A DNA stretch of 64,000 nucleotides. It comes from Streptomyces macrolidinus (GTDB lineage: Bacteria; Actinomycetota; Actinomycetes; Streptomycetales; Streptomycetaceae). The stretch spans positions 1 to 64,000 of the forward strand of contig NZ_JAMWMR010000028.1 in assembly GCF_023887685.1 (NCBI RefSeq), read 5' to 3'. The notes beneath the pieces were generated by a model. It had not been told where the DNA came from and searched no databases. It worked only from the letters and a program-made list of their open reading frames with translations. Below, piece after piece: positions 18,641-27,451 of this stretch. The position numbers were made by a program, and so were the translations under genes. Position 1 is the stretch's first letter; each line of letters starts with the position of its first letter.

Positions 18641-19615
18641 GTGAGACATGTCATCGCCCTCGATGTGGGCGGCACCGGGATGAAGGCTGCCCTGGTAGGG
18701 GCCGGAGGTGAGCTGCTGCACCAGGCGCGCCGGGCGACCGAACGCGAGCGCGGGCCCGACGCCGTGGTGGAGTCGATCCTCGGCTTCGCCGCCGAGCTGC
18801 GCGCCCAGGGCGAGCGGCGGTTCGGCGTGCCCGCGGTGGCCGCGGGCGTCGCCGTCCCCGGCATCGTCGACGCCGACCAGGGCATCGCCGCCTACTCCGC
18901 CAACCTCGGCTGGCGCGACGTACCGCTGCGCGCGCTGCTCAGCCGCCGCCTGGGCGGCGCGCCCGTCGCGCTCGGGCACGACGTCCGCACCGGCGGGCTC
19001 GCCGAGGGCCGGATCGGCGCGGGCCGGGGGGCGGACCGCTTCCTGTTCGTGCCGCTGGGCACCGGCATCGCGGGCGCCATCGGGATCGGCGGCCGGGTGG
19101 AGGCCGGGGCGCACGGCTTCGCGGGCGAGATCGGCCATGTCGTCGTACGGCCCGGCGGCCTCGCCTGTCCGTGCGGCCAGTACGGCTGTCTGGAGCGGTA
19201 CGGCTCCGCGGCGGCCGTCAGCGACGCCTGGGCCGAGGCCTCCGGCGACCCCGAGGCGGACGCGGCCGACTGCGCCAAGGCCGTGGAGTCCGGGGACCCG
19301 CGGGCCCTGAAGGTCTGGCAGGACGCCGTGGACGCACTCGCGGACGGCCTGGTCACCGCGCTCACCCTGCTGGACCCGCGAACGATGATCATCGGCGGTG
19401 GGCTCGCCGAGGCGGGCGAGACGCTGTTCACCCCGCTGCGCGCGGCCGTGCGGCGCCGCGTCACCTTCCAGAAGCTGCCGTCCATCGTCCCCGCCGCCCT
19501 CGGCGACACGGCCGGCTGCCTGGGCGCGGGACTCCTCGCCTGGGATCTCCTCGACGAATCCGCCGACCCGGACCACACCGCTGACTCCCCGGAGGTACCC
19601 CGTGATGGCCGCTAG
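18641..19615 (+). CDS. nagK: ROK-family N-acetylglucosamine kinase
   Basis: A 324-residue sugar kinase. Seen: the ATP loop LDVGGTGMKAAL at the N-terminus, the catalytic Asp in LGHDVRTGGLAE, the ExGH site GFAGEIGHVVV, and the ROK zinc motif CPCGQYGC (176-183). The downstream gene is nagA, overlapping by 11 bases, and the S. coelicolor orthologue is the GlcNAc kinase NagK. It would phosphorylate cytosolic GlcNAc, for example from chitin turnover. A DasR-type site precedes it. The GTG start has no clear ribosome site. Confidence 0.88.
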   Translation: MRHVIALDVGGTGMKAALVGAGGELLHQARRATERERGPDAVVESILGFAAELRAQGERRFGVPAVAAGVAVPGIVDADQGIAAYSANLGWRDVPLRALLSRRLGGAPVALGHDVRTGGLAEGRIGAGRGADRFLFVPLGTGIAGAIGIGGRVEAGAHGFAGEIGHVVVRPGGLACPCGQYGCLERYGSAAAVSDAWAEASGDPEADAADCAKAVESGDPRALKVWQDAVDALADGLVTALTLLDPRTMIIGGGLAEAGETLFTPLRAAVRRRVTFQKLPSIVPAALGDTAGCLGAGLLAWDLLDESADPDHTADSPEVPRDGR

Positions 19616-20747
19616 CAAGGTTCTCTCCGGTGCCCGCGTGGTGCTGCCCACCGGGATCGTGCCCGAGGGCCGCGTCGCCGTGACGGGCACCCGGATCGCC
19701 GAGCGCGCCGACGAGGGCGCGGAGACCGTCGATGTCACCGGGCACTGGCTGGTCCCCGGCTTCGTCGATCTGCACAACCACGGGGGCGGCGGCGCGTCCT
19801 TCGCGGGCACGGCCGAGGAGGCCCTGACGGTCGTCCGCGCCCACCGGCTGCACGGCACCACCACCGTCGTCGCCTCGACCGTCACCGACGACCTCGACGT
19901 GCTCGCCCGCCAGGCCGGGCTGCTGGCCGAACTGGCCGAGCAGGGCGACATCGCCGGGATCCACTTCGAGGGGCCGTTCATCTCCCCGTGCCGCAAGGGC
20001 GCGCACTCCGAGTCCCTGCTGCGCGACCCGGACCCGGCGCAGGTGCGCAAGCTGATCGAGGCGGCCCGCGGCCGGGCGAAGATGGTCACGCTCGCCACCG
20101 AACTGCCCGGCGGTGTCGACTCCGTGCGGCTGCTCGCCGAGCACGGGGTGATCGCGGCGATCGGGCACACGGACGCGACGTACGAGCAGACGGTGGCGGC
20201 GATCGACGCGGGCGCCACCGTCGCGACGCATCTGTTCAACGCGATGCCGCAACTCGGCCACCGCGCGCCCGGTCCCGTCGCCGCGCTCCTCGAAGACGAG
20301 CGGGTCACGGTCGAGTTGATCAACGACGGTACGCATCTGCACCCGGCCTCGCTGCAGTTGGCGTTCCATCACGCGGGCGCGGGGCGGGTCGCGTTCATCA
20401 CGGACGCGATGGACGCGGCCGGGAGCGGCGACGGCCGGTATCTGCTCGGCCCGCTGGAGGTCGAGGTCACCGAGGGCGTGGCGCGGTTGGTGGAGGGCGG
20501 CTCGATCGCGGGCTCGACGCTCACCCTGGACCGGGCGTTCCGGCGGGCCGTCACGCTCGACGGGCTTCCGGTCGAGGACGTCGTCGCCGCCCTCAGCGTC
20601 AACCCGGCGAAGCTGCTCGGCGTGTACGACCGGGTGGGTTCCCTGGAGCCCGGCAAGGACGCCGATCTGGTGCTGCTGGACGAGGAGTTCGGCCTCAAGG
20701 GTGTGATGCGCCGGGGTGAGTGGGTAGTCGATCCGCAACTGGGCTGA
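19605..20747 (+). CDS. nagA: N-acetylglucosamine-6-phosphate deacetylase
   Basis: A 380-residue amidohydrolase giving glucosamine-6-phosphate plus acetate. Metal ligands are seen in VDLHNHGGGG (His57, His59), the Glu in GIHFEGPFISP and the His in AIGHTDATYEQ; the catalytic Asp lies in FITDAMDAAG. The GGAGG at 19591-19595 and the ATG inside the end of nagK point to translational coupling. With nagK it forms the GlcNAc salvage operon. Confidence 0.95.
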   Translation: MAASKVLSGARVVLPTGIVPEGRVAVTGTRIAERADEGAETVDVTGHWLVPGFVDLHNHGGGGASFAGTAEEALTVVRAHRLHGTTTVVASTVTDDLDVLARQAGLLAELAEQGDIAGIHFEGPFISPCRKGAHSESLLRDPDPAQVRKLIEAARGRAKMVTLATELPGGVDSVRLLAEHGVIAAIGHTDATYEQTVAAIDAGATVATHLFNAMPQLGHRAPGPVAALLEDERVTVELINDGTHLHPASLQLAFHHAGAGRVAFITDAMDAAGSGDGRYLLGPLEVEVTEGVARLVEGGSIAGSTLTLDRAFRRAVTLDGLPVEDVVAALSVNPAKLLGVYDRVGSLEPGKDADLVLLDEEFGLKGVMRRGEWVVDPQLG

Positions 20748-20873
20748 TTCGTCAGCGTTTTGGCGTACGGCGGTCGCCCGGGGCGGGTGGGACGGCCGCC
20801 GAGCCGTTTGGCATGATCGTGCCGCACCGCGCCGCGGCACGCGCCACATCCGCATGCGAGGGAGGTCCACCGG

Positions 20874-21803
20874 GTGATCCTGACGGTCACGCTGAACACC
20901 GCTCTCGATGTCACCTATCACGTACGGGCGTTGAGGCCGCACACCTCGCACCGGGTGACCGAGGTGACCGAACGGCCCGGCGGCAAGGGCCTGAACGTGG
21001 CCCGTGTCCTCGCCGCGCTCGGCCACGAGGTGACCGCCACGGGCTTCGCGGGCGGCGCGACCGGCCGCTCCCTCAAGGACCAACTCGCCCACTCGCCGGG
21101 CATCGTGGACGCGCTGATCCCGGTCGAGGGCGTGACCCGGCGCACCGTCGCGGTGGTCGACGACAGCACCGGCGACGCCACCCAACTCAACGAGCCGGGA
21201 CCGGAGATCACCCCCGAGGACTGGTCGGCGTTCCTGACGACGTACGAGGAACTGGTGCGCTCCGCCTCGGCCGTGGCCCTGTGCGGCAGTCTGCCGCCGG
21301 GGGTGCCGGTGGGCGCGTACGCCCGACTGGTGCGCACCGCACGCACGTCGGGCCTGCCCGTGCTGCTCGACACCAGTGGTGAACCGCTGCGTCGCGGGGT
21401 CGCGGCCCGCCCGGACATCGTCAAGCCGAACGCCGACGAACTGGCCGAACTCACCGGCTCGCACGAGCCGTTGCGGGCCGCGCAGGACGCCCGCCGACGC
21501 GGGGCGCACACGGTGGTCGCCTCGTTGGGCGCCGAGGGCCTGCTCGCCGTGACCGCTCAGGGCCGCTGGCGCGCGGCCCCACCGCGCCGCGTCCGGGGCA
21601 ACCCGACGGGCGCGGGCGACGCGGCGGTCGCGGGCCTGCTGTCGGGCCTGGTGGAACACCTGCCCTGGCCGGACCGCCTGACCCGCGCGGTGGCCCTGTC
21701 GACGGCGACGGTACTGGCCCCGGTGGCGGGCGAGTTCGACCGGCGGACGTACGAGGAGCTGCTGGAGCAGGTGACGGTGACGGGCGAGGCGACGGCGGCG
21801 TGA
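20874..21803 (+). CDS. PfkB-family hexose-phosphate kinase (1-phosphofructokinase-like)
   Basis: A 309-residue ribokinase-fold enzyme. Seen: TLNTALDVTY at the start, the PfkB-1 motif GGKGLNVARVLAALGH, CGSLPPGVP, KPNADELAELTG, and the C-terminal GNPTGAGDAAVAGLL with the catalytic Asp. The 1-phosphofructokinase/tagatose-6-phosphate kinase subgroup shares TLNPA-like starts. Next to nagA, a tagatose- or amino-sugar-phosphate role is possible. GGGAGGT precedes the GTG start. Confidence 0.85.
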   Translation: MILTVTLNTALDVTYHVRALRPHTSHRVTEVTERPGGKGLNVARVLAALGHEVTATGFAGGATGRSLKDQLAHSPGIVDALIPVEGVTRRTVAVVDDSTGDATQLNEPGPEITPEDWSAFLTTYEELVRSASAVALCGSLPPGVPVGAYARLVRTARTSGLPVLLDTSGEPLRRGVAARPDIVKPNADELAELTGSHEPLRAAQDARRRGAHTVVASLGAEGLLAVTAQGRWRAAPPRRVRGNPTGAGDAAVAGLLSGLVEHLPWPDRLTRAVALSTATVLAPVAGEFDRRTYEELLEQVTVTGEATAA

Positions 21804-21816
21804 TCCCGCCGGGGGA

Positions 21817-22755
21817 CTACTGCTTCCAGCCCTCCGCCAGCCACAACTGGTCGAAGTTCGCGTTGCACTGGTTCCCCTGCTCGCAGGAGATCCGGATCGT
21901 GTTGGTGCCCTTGTTCAGCTCGATCCAGTTGTACCGGTTCGTCCAGCCCTTCTCCCAGTCGCCTTCGGGCGCCTGCGCGAAGTTCTTCAGCTCCAGGGGC
22001 TTGGTCTGCGGTGTGCCGTTGACCGACAGGGTGGCGTTGCCGTCGGTTCCCGGCACGCCGTAGTTGCTGTACAGCGTGTACTTGCCGGTCGTGGGGACGT
22101 CCACGGACCAGGTCAGGGCGGCACCGGCCTGGTTGAGCGTCACATAGGACCCGTCCTCGGACCTGGCGCCCTTGACGTCGGACGCCGCCGCCGCGCCGCC
22201 GTCCAGCTTCAGCGCCTTCGCGTCCGTCTTCGGCAGGTCCGCGCTCTTCGGCGGGTGCTTGGTCGTCGTGGGCTCGCTCGGCTCGGTGGCCTGTTCGGTC
22301 GTCTCGGTGACCGTCGGCCGGTTGTCGGCCTCGTCGTCCTTCGAGTCGCCACCGATCATCGCGACGCTGATGCCGATCACGACCGCGGCCACCACCGCGA
22401 CCGCGCCGATCAGCAGCACCTTGGTGTTGGGCCCGCGGCCCCGGCCGCCCGCGCCGCCGCCCGGACCCATCGGTGTCTGCCGGGTCGGCGCGCCGCCCGG
22501 CATGGTCTCGGGCGCCGCGTAGTGCGCGTTCGGCTGGCCGTACGCCTGCTGGGGCGGCTGGCCGTAGGCGCCCGCGGGGGGCTGCTGCGGCTGGCCGTAC
22601 TGACGCTGTCCGACCGCACGCACTCTGTTGACGGAGCCCGGGTAGCCGTAGCCACCGGTGGGTGGCTGGGCACCGTTGGCCTGGCCATCGGCGTAGAGGT
22701 AGCCGAACGGGTCGTCGTCCTCGGGCGTGCTCGCGCCGTTGTCGCCGGCCGTCAT
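21817..22755 (-). CDS. Membrane-anchored protein with CBM35-like domain
   Basis: A 312-residue protein in three parts: a Gln/Gly/Pro-rich cytoplasmic tail with YGQP repeats (1 to about 110), one transmembrane helix (VLLIGAVAVVAAVVIGISVA, about 113-132), a Thr/Glu/Pro linker, and a C-terminal jelly-roll carbohydrate-binding module (about 180-312; YVTLNQAGAALTWSVDVPTTG, TLYSNYGVPG, NYGVPG-type pattern, WIELNKGTNTIRI). It presumably displays a sugar-binding module outside the cell. The disordered tail resembles those of other Streptomyces membrane proteins. It lies tail to tail with the PfkB gene. Confidence 0.8.
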   Translation of the reverse strand: MTAGDNGASTPEDDDPFGYLYADGQANGAQPPTGGYGYPGSVNRVRAVGQRQYGQPQQPPAGAYGQPPQQAYGQPNAHYAAPETMPGGAPTRQTPMGPGGGAGGRGRGPNTKVLLIGAVAVVAAVVIGISVAMIGGDSKDDEADNRPTVTETTEQATEPSEPTTTKHPPKSADLPKTDAKALKLDGGAAAASDVKGARSEDGSYVTLNQAGAALTWSVDVPTTGKYTLYSNYGVPGTDGNATLSVNGTPQTKPLELKNFAQAPEGDWEKGWTNRYNWIELNKGTNTIRISCEQGNQCNANFDQLWLAEGWKQ

Positions 22756-22872
22756 CCCTTGGTCTCCTCAACAGGTGCGGGTCCAGATGCGTATGTGGCT
22801 GAATGGCGAGCCTACCTGCTCCCAGGAACCCCTACGGGTGTTCTCCCCGTCACCCATTCGCTGACCTGCGGT

Positions 22873-24633
22873 TCAGCCCGCGCGCCTGTGCTGTTTGGGA
22901 CGAGATCGTTTCTCTACGTACATCCGTTCGTCAGCCGACTTCAACACTTCGTCGGCCGTCATGCCGCAATGGGCCCAGCCGATACCGAAGCTGGCGCCGA
23001 CCCGCATCGCGCGGCCGTCGACCCGGATGGGCTGGATGATCTCGTTGCGCAGCCGCACCGCGAGGTCCTGCGCGTCGGCCTTGCCGAGCCCGTCGGCGAG
23101 GACGACGAACTCGTCACCGCCGAGCCGCGCGACCGTGTCCCCGTCGCGCACGCCGTTGCTGAGCCGCCGGGCGACCTCGATCAGGACGGCGTCGCCCGCG
23201 TTGTGCCCGAAGCGGTCGTTGATCGACTTGAAGCCGTCGAGGTCGCAGAAGAGCACCGCGAGCCCCTTCGTGCCGTCGTCCATGCCGCCTTCGGGGGTGA
23301 CGGTGTGCACATGGTGGTCGAAGGCGTCGTACGGTCCGGGCCCTGCATGGAGGTCGAAGGCGTGCCCGCCGCTCTCGTACCCGGCCGGATGCCCCGCGCC
23401 CGGCCCCGCGTCGCCTTCGTACACGACCGGATGATCCGCGCGGTGCGCGCCGCCGCCTTCGTACGCCGCCGGATGACCGGCCGCATGGCTCCCGTACGCG
23501 GCGTCCAGGGAGTCGGCCGCGCTCGGCGGCAGGGCGTGCGGGCGCTGGCAGAGGCGGGCGGACAACCGGGAGCGCAGCTCGGCCGAGTTGGGCAGGCCGG
23601 TGAGGGAGTCATGGGAGGCGCGATGGGCGAGCTGCAGCTCGCGGCGCTTGCGTTCCTCTATGTCCTCGACGTGGGTGAGCAGGAAGCGGGGCCCGTCGGC
23701 GGCGTCGGCGACGACGGAGTTGCGCAGCGACACCCATACATACGTGCCGTCCCGGCGCACCAGCCGGAGTTCGGCCCGCCCGCCCTCCGCGGAGGTGCGC
23801 AGCAGGGTGCCTATGTCCTCGGGGTGGACGAGGTCGGCGAAGGAGTAGCGGCGCAGGGCGGAGGCGGGGCGGCCGAGCAGTCGGCAGAGCGCGTCGTTGG
23901 TCCGCAGGATCCGCCCGTGCTGGTCGCCGCCCAGCTCGGCGATGGCCATGCCGGAGGGCGCGTACTCGAAGGCCTGGCGGAAGGACTCCTCGCTGGCGCG
24001 CAGGGCCTGCTGCTCCCGCTCGAGACGGACCAGCGCCCGCTGCATGTTGGCCCGCAGCCGGGCGTTGCTGATGGCGATGGCGGCCTGGAACGCGTACATC
24101 TGGAGCGCCTCGCGCCCCCAGGCGCCGGGCCGTCGCCCGTTGCGCGGGCGGTCCACCGAGATGATCCCTATGAGTTCGCCCGCGGCACCGCCCGGGACGT
24201 TGGGCGTGCGCATGGGGGCGAAGAGGCGGTCGGAGGGGTGCCACTCGTCCTCGAAGCGGGGATCGGGGCCGCCGGTGTACCACTGCGGTACGTCGTCCTC
24301 GTCGAGGATCCAGCCCTCGGTGTGGGGTATGAACCGCAGGTCTCCCCAGGCCTCGCCCATGTCCAGCCGGCGCTCCCAGGAGGCGCGGGAGCCGACGCGG
24401 CCGGTGATCAGCGCCTCGGCGGCGGGGTCACCGGCGAACGCGGCCACGACGAGGTCGCCGTCCGAGCGGACGAGGTTGACGGCCGCCAGTTCGTAGCCGA
24501 GGCCGCTGACGACGCCTTCGGCGACGGTCTGGAGGGTGTCCGCCAGGCTGCGGGCGGTGTTCATGTCCGCCATCACCTGATGCAACTGTCGCAGGGTCGC
24601 AAGACGGACGTACGGCTCGGATTCGGCCTCCAC
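22873..24633 (-). CDS. cdgB: Diguanylate cyclase with GAF, PAS and GGDEF domains
   Basis: A 586-residue protein: GAF domain (about 20-190), PAS/PAC (about 215-335, ending THVEDIEERKRRE), and GGDEF (about 345-575). The active motif is intact (GGDEF at 505-509), and an I-site RDGD (496-499) five residues upstream predicts product inhibition. An unusual insert of about 90 residues, rich in His, Gly, Ala and Tyr, splits the GGDEF domain between HDSLTGLP and LAVLFCDLDGFK. The layout matches S. coelicolor CdgB, a BldD-controlled enzyme affecting development. The GTG start follows GGGGAGGG. Confidence 0.9.
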   Translation of the reverse strand: MEAESEPYVRLATLRQLHQVMADMNTARSLADTLQTVAEGVVSGLGYELAAVNLVRSDGDLVVAAFAGDPAAEALITGRVGSRASWERRLDMGEAWGDLRFIPHTEGWILDEDDVPQWYTGGPDPRFEDEWHPSDRLFAPMRTPNVPGGAAGELIGIISVDRPRNGRRPGAWGREALQMYAFQAAIAISNARLRANMQRALVRLEREQQALRASEESFRQAFEYAPSGMAIAELGGDQHGRILRTNDALCRLLGRPASALRRYSFADLVHPEDIGTLLRTSAEGGRAELRLVRRDGTYVWVSLRNSVVADAADGPRFLLTHVEDIEERKRRELQLAHRASHDSLTGLPNSAELRSRLSARLCQRPHALPPSAADSLDAAYGSHAAGHPAAYEGGGAHRADHPVVYEGDAGPGAGHPAGYESGGHAFDLHAGPGPYDAFDHHVHTVTPEGGMDDGTKGLAVLFCDLDGFKSINDRFGHNAGDAVLIEVARRLSNGVRDGDTVARLGGDEFVVLADGLGKADAQDLAVRLRNEIIQPIRVDGRAMRVGASFGIGWAHCGMTADEVLKSADERMYVEKRSRPKQHRRAG

Positions 24634-24810
24634 TCGCCCTCCCCTCGAGGTCTCGCAGCAACTCCAGGGACGCGTCGGGTTCCACGGTTCTCTCGGTCTG
24701 TCTCGCCGACGCTACTGCGCGTACTCCGTAGGTAGCGTGGTGCAGCGTCACCGCCACTGAATCACAGCGCGCTGCCCACTAGGTACACAGGGTCAACAAA
24801 TAACGACTCC

Positions 24811-24826
24811 TGTGACTCAAGTCACA
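24811..24826. promoter_or_regulatory. Crp-type palindrome between cdgB and a flavin reductase
   Basis: TGTGACTCAAGTCACA fits both the classic TGTGA-N6-TCACA site and the Streptomyces GTG-N6-GNCAC form. It lies about 180 bases upstream of cdgB and 230 upstream of the divergent gene. The match is exact; the function is inferred. Confidence 0.65.
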
Positions 24827-25054
24827 GCTATGTGTGGGTGGTTGAGCGGGGACTCTCGCGCTTCCCGTGCGCTTCCCGAGCACGCCTCGGGCCTGTGGAG
24901 ACGGTGCGATCATACGCGTCAACTCACGTACGCCCAGGGCGGGTTGAGACGAGGACGAGGACGGGCTCCGACCTGCGGTCCGGCGCTGGTCCTAGGTCCC
25001 GATCGGGGCTTTGGTCCGATGTGTCGGCCCGGGGACGGCGACTAGCGTGCTCAC

Positions 25055-25630
25055 GTGCTCAAGACTCCTGCCGCCCCCTGCGTCCCCGCCGTCCCGCCCG
25101 CCTCCGGGCATGCTGAGGGGGTGAGCAACGACGAGTTCCGCGCCGCCATGTCCCGGCTGGCCGCGGGTGTGGTCCTGGTGACCGCGCACGAGCCGGCGCT
25201 GACCCCGGACGGGCCGCGCGGCGAGGACGTCGGCATGACGGCGACCGCCTTCCTGTCGGTGTCCCTGGACCCGCCGCTGGTCCTGGTGAGTCTGCGCGAG
25301 GGGTCCCGGATGGACGATCTGCTCGCCGAGCAGCCGATGTGGGCGGTCTCCGTCCTCGCGGAGAGCCAGCGGCACATCGCGGGCCGCTTCGCGATGAAGG
25401 GTCGCATCAGCGACCGGCTGCTGTTCGAGGACATCCCGTACGTGCGCGGCGAGACCAGTGGCGCACCGCTGGTCGGCGGGGCCCTCGCGACCCTGGAGTG
25501 CCGTACGGAGCAGCGGGTGCCCGCGGGCGACCACACGCTGGTCATCGGCCGGGTCCTCACGGCCGAGGTCCCGAGCGCGGACGGCGGACCGCTGCTGTAC
25601 TTCCGGGGGCGCTACCGGCACCTGGGCTGA
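25055..25630 (+). CDS. Flavin reductase family protein
   Basis: A 191-residue FMN-binding split-barrel protein. Seen: FRAAMSRLAAGVVLVTA, MTATAFLSVSLDPPLVLVSL (the flavin pocket), FAMKG...RLLFEDIPY, and the closing HTLVIGRV...LLYFRGRYRHLG. Such proteins reduce free flavin with NAD(P)H, often for a partner monooxygenase; none is adjacent. TAGCGT (25043-25048) sits just before the GTG at 25055, consistent with a leaderless start. An alternative GTG at about 25121 would give the usual shorter N-terminus. Confidence 0.85.
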   Translation: MLKTPAAPCVPAVPPASGHAEGVSNDEFRAAMSRLAAGVVLVTAHEPALTPDGPRGEDVGMTATAFLSVSLDPPLVLVSLREGSRMDDLLAEQPMWAVSVLAESQRHIAGRFAMKGRISDRLLFEDIPYVRGETSGAPLVGGALATLECRTEQRVPAGDHTLVIGRVLTAEVPSADGGPLLYFRGRYRHLG

Positions 25631-25690
25631 CGCCGGGCGCGAGCGGTAATTCCGTGGCCGACCGGTGATCTTCCCGCCTACCGTGCGCGG

Positions 25691-26206
25691 ATGACCCCGA
25701 TGACAGCGACAGACCAGAACCAGACGACGACCGCCCCGCGCCTCGAAGAGGTCACACCCCGGAACTTCGACGCCGCGATCGGGATCCAGGTCCGCCCGGA
25801 CCAGGAGCACGCCGTCTCCCCCGTCGTCCGGTCACTGGCGGAGGCGTACGTCCATCCCGCGGGCGTCGCCTGGCCGCGTCTGATCGTCGACGGCGAGCGT
25901 GCGGTGGGCTTCCTCATGGCCTTCTTCGACATCGACTGGCACGGCGACGGCACGGTCTTCCGTTCCGGCCTGTGGCGGTTGAACATCGCGGCGGGTGAAC
26001 AGGGCCGGGGGTACGGCCGGTTCGCCGTGGAGTCCGTGGCCACCGAGATACAGCGCCGGGGCGGCGACCAGCTCTACGTCACCTGGCATCCCGGACCGGA
26101 CGGCCCCGAGGAGTTCTATCTGAGGCTCGGCTTCCGGAAGACCGGCGAGACGAGCGAGGACGAGACGGTGGGCGTACTGGACCTGCGCCAGACCGCTACG
26201 TGCTAG
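25691..26206 (+). CDS. GNAT family N-acetyltransferase
   Basis: A 171-residue acetyltransferase resembling the diamine/spermidine acetyltransferase branch (LEEVTPRNFDAAIGIQV at the start, GFLMAFFD, an acetyl-CoA loop around GEQGRGYGRFAVE, FYLRLGFRKTGE near the end). The substrate is unknown. TACCGT immediately upstream suggests a leaderless ATG. Its stop codon overlaps the tail of the convergent arfB gene by four bases. Confidence 0.85.
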   Translation: MTPMTATDQNQTTTAPRLEEVTPRNFDAAIGIQVRPDQEHAVSPVVRSLAEAYVHPAGVAWPRLIVDGERAVGFLMAFFDIDWHGDGTVFRSGLWRLNIAAGEQGRGYGRFAVESVATEIQRRGGDQLYVTWHPGPDGPEEFYLRLGFRKTGETSEDETVGVLDLRQTATC

Positions 26207-26631
26207 CCCCAATCGCGCCCTGAACGGCCTCGCTTGGTCTCCGAGCGCTGCTTCTTCTCGCGCAGCCTGCGTTCGTTGATGCCGCGCGGGATACGCGTCG
26301 CCCGGCGGGGCCGGGGCGGTGGGGCGCTCGCCTCCGCGAGCAGGGAGGCGAGGCGTACGGCGGCGGCCTCGCGGTTGCGCCACTGCGAGCGGTGCTCGGA
26401 GGCGCGCACGCTGACGACGCCGTCCACCAGGCGCCCCGCGAGCCGTTCGAGGGCCCGCTCCTTCCACACTGCGGGCAGCGCCTCGGTGTTCGCGAGGTCG
26501 AAGCGCAACTCCACCTGCGTGTCACTGGTGTTGACGTGCTGTCCACCGGGTCCGGACGAGCGCGAGAAACGCCACATCAGCTCGGCCTCGGGGAGCGAGA
26601 CGGAGCCACGGATGACGTAAGGACCGGACAT
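26203..26631 (-). CDS. arfB: Ribosome-rescue peptidyl-tRNA hydrolase ArfB
   Basis: A 142-residue stand-alone class I release-factor domain. The catalytic GGQ (29-31) is in SSGPGGQHVNTSDTQVELRF, and a basic C-terminal tail (RLREKKQRSETKRGRSGR) would enter the empty mRNA channel of stalled ribosomes. Both are diagnostic of ArfB/YaeJ. The start is taken at the ATG at 26631; the longer upstream frame is not conserved in type. Confidence 0.92.
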   Translation of the reverse strand: MSGPYVIRGSVSLPEAELMWRFSRSSGPGGQHVNTSDTQVELRFDLANTEALPAVWKERALERLAGRLVDGVVSVRASEHRSQWRNREAAAVRLASLLAEASAPPPRPRRATRIPRGINERRLREKKQRSETKRGRSGRDWG

Positions 26632-26816
26632 GCCTCCATGGTCGCGCGCCTGTCCGAGCCGCGTCACCCCGTTTTCGTGCAATCGGGTAAAGAAAGTAAA
26701 GGGGGCCGGAACCATGGGGACCCCTCTCGACGTTGCAACCGATAGCGGTAGCTTCGTGACCGTACGAAGCCGCACACAACGCACCGCGTACGCGACCAGG
26801 GAAGGAACTCCCCACC

Positions 26817-27392
26817 ATGGCTGTAAGCCTGTCCAAGGGTGGCAACGTCTCGCTCACCAAGGAGGCCCCGGGCCTGACCGCCGTCACCGTGGGCCTGGGC
26901 TGGGACGTCCGCACCACCACGGGTACGGACTTCGACCTCGACGCGTCCGCGATCGCGGTCAACCCCGAGGGCAAGGTCTACTCGGACCAGCACTTCGTCT
27001 TCTTCAACAACAAGCAGACCCCGGACAACACGATCGTCCACACCGGCGACAACCGCACGGGCGAGGGCGCGGGCGACGACGAGGCGATCAACGTCAACCT
27101 GGCGGGGCTCCCGGCCGACATCGACAAGGTCGTCTTCCCGGTCTCCATCTACGACGCGGAGACCCGCTCGCAGAACTTCGGCCAGGTCCGCAACGCGTAC
27201 ATCCGCGTGGTGAACCAGGCGGGCGGCCAGGAGATCGCCCGCTACGACCTCTCGGAGGACGCGGCCACGGAGACGGCCATGGTCTTCGGCGAGCTGTACC
27301 GCAACGGCGCGGAGTGGAAGTTCCGCGCGGTGGGCCAGGGTTACGCCTCGGGCCTGGTCGGCATCGCCCAGGACTTCGGCGTCAACGTCTGA
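26817..27392 (+). CDS. terD: TerD family stress protein
   Basis: A 191-residue protein with the calcium-binding TerD signatures DFDLDASAIAV, SDQHFVFFNN, GDNRTGEGAGDDE and VVFPVSIYDA. It matches TerD/CABP-like proteins linked to tellurite and general stress resistance, and abundant in Streptomyces. It stands alone with its own terminator; the wider ter gene set is not nearby. The promoter region 26690-26815 is comparatively AT-rich. Confidence 0.95.
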   Translation: MAVSLSKGGNVSLTKEAPGLTAVTVGLGWDVRTTTGTDFDLDASAIAVNPEGKVYSDQHFVFFNNKQTPDNTIVHTGDNRTGEGAGDDEAINVNLAGLPADIDKVVFPVSIYDAETRSQNFGQVRNAYIRVVNQAGGQEIARYDLSEDAATETAMVFGELYRNGAEWKFRAVGQGYASGLVGIAQDFGVNV

Positions 27393-27406
27393 CGATGATC
27401 GGCGCC

Positions 27407-27442
27407 AAGGCCCCCCGGTGATCCGCGAGTTCGGGGGGCCTT
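27407..27442 (+). terminator. Terminator after terD
   Basis: AAGGCCCCCCG (27407-27417) pairs with CGGGGGGCCTT (27432-27442) and is followed by TCGCCTT. It ends ten bases before the convergent hypothetical gene and can serve both. Confidence 0.88.
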
Positions 27443-27451
27443 CGCCTTGCG

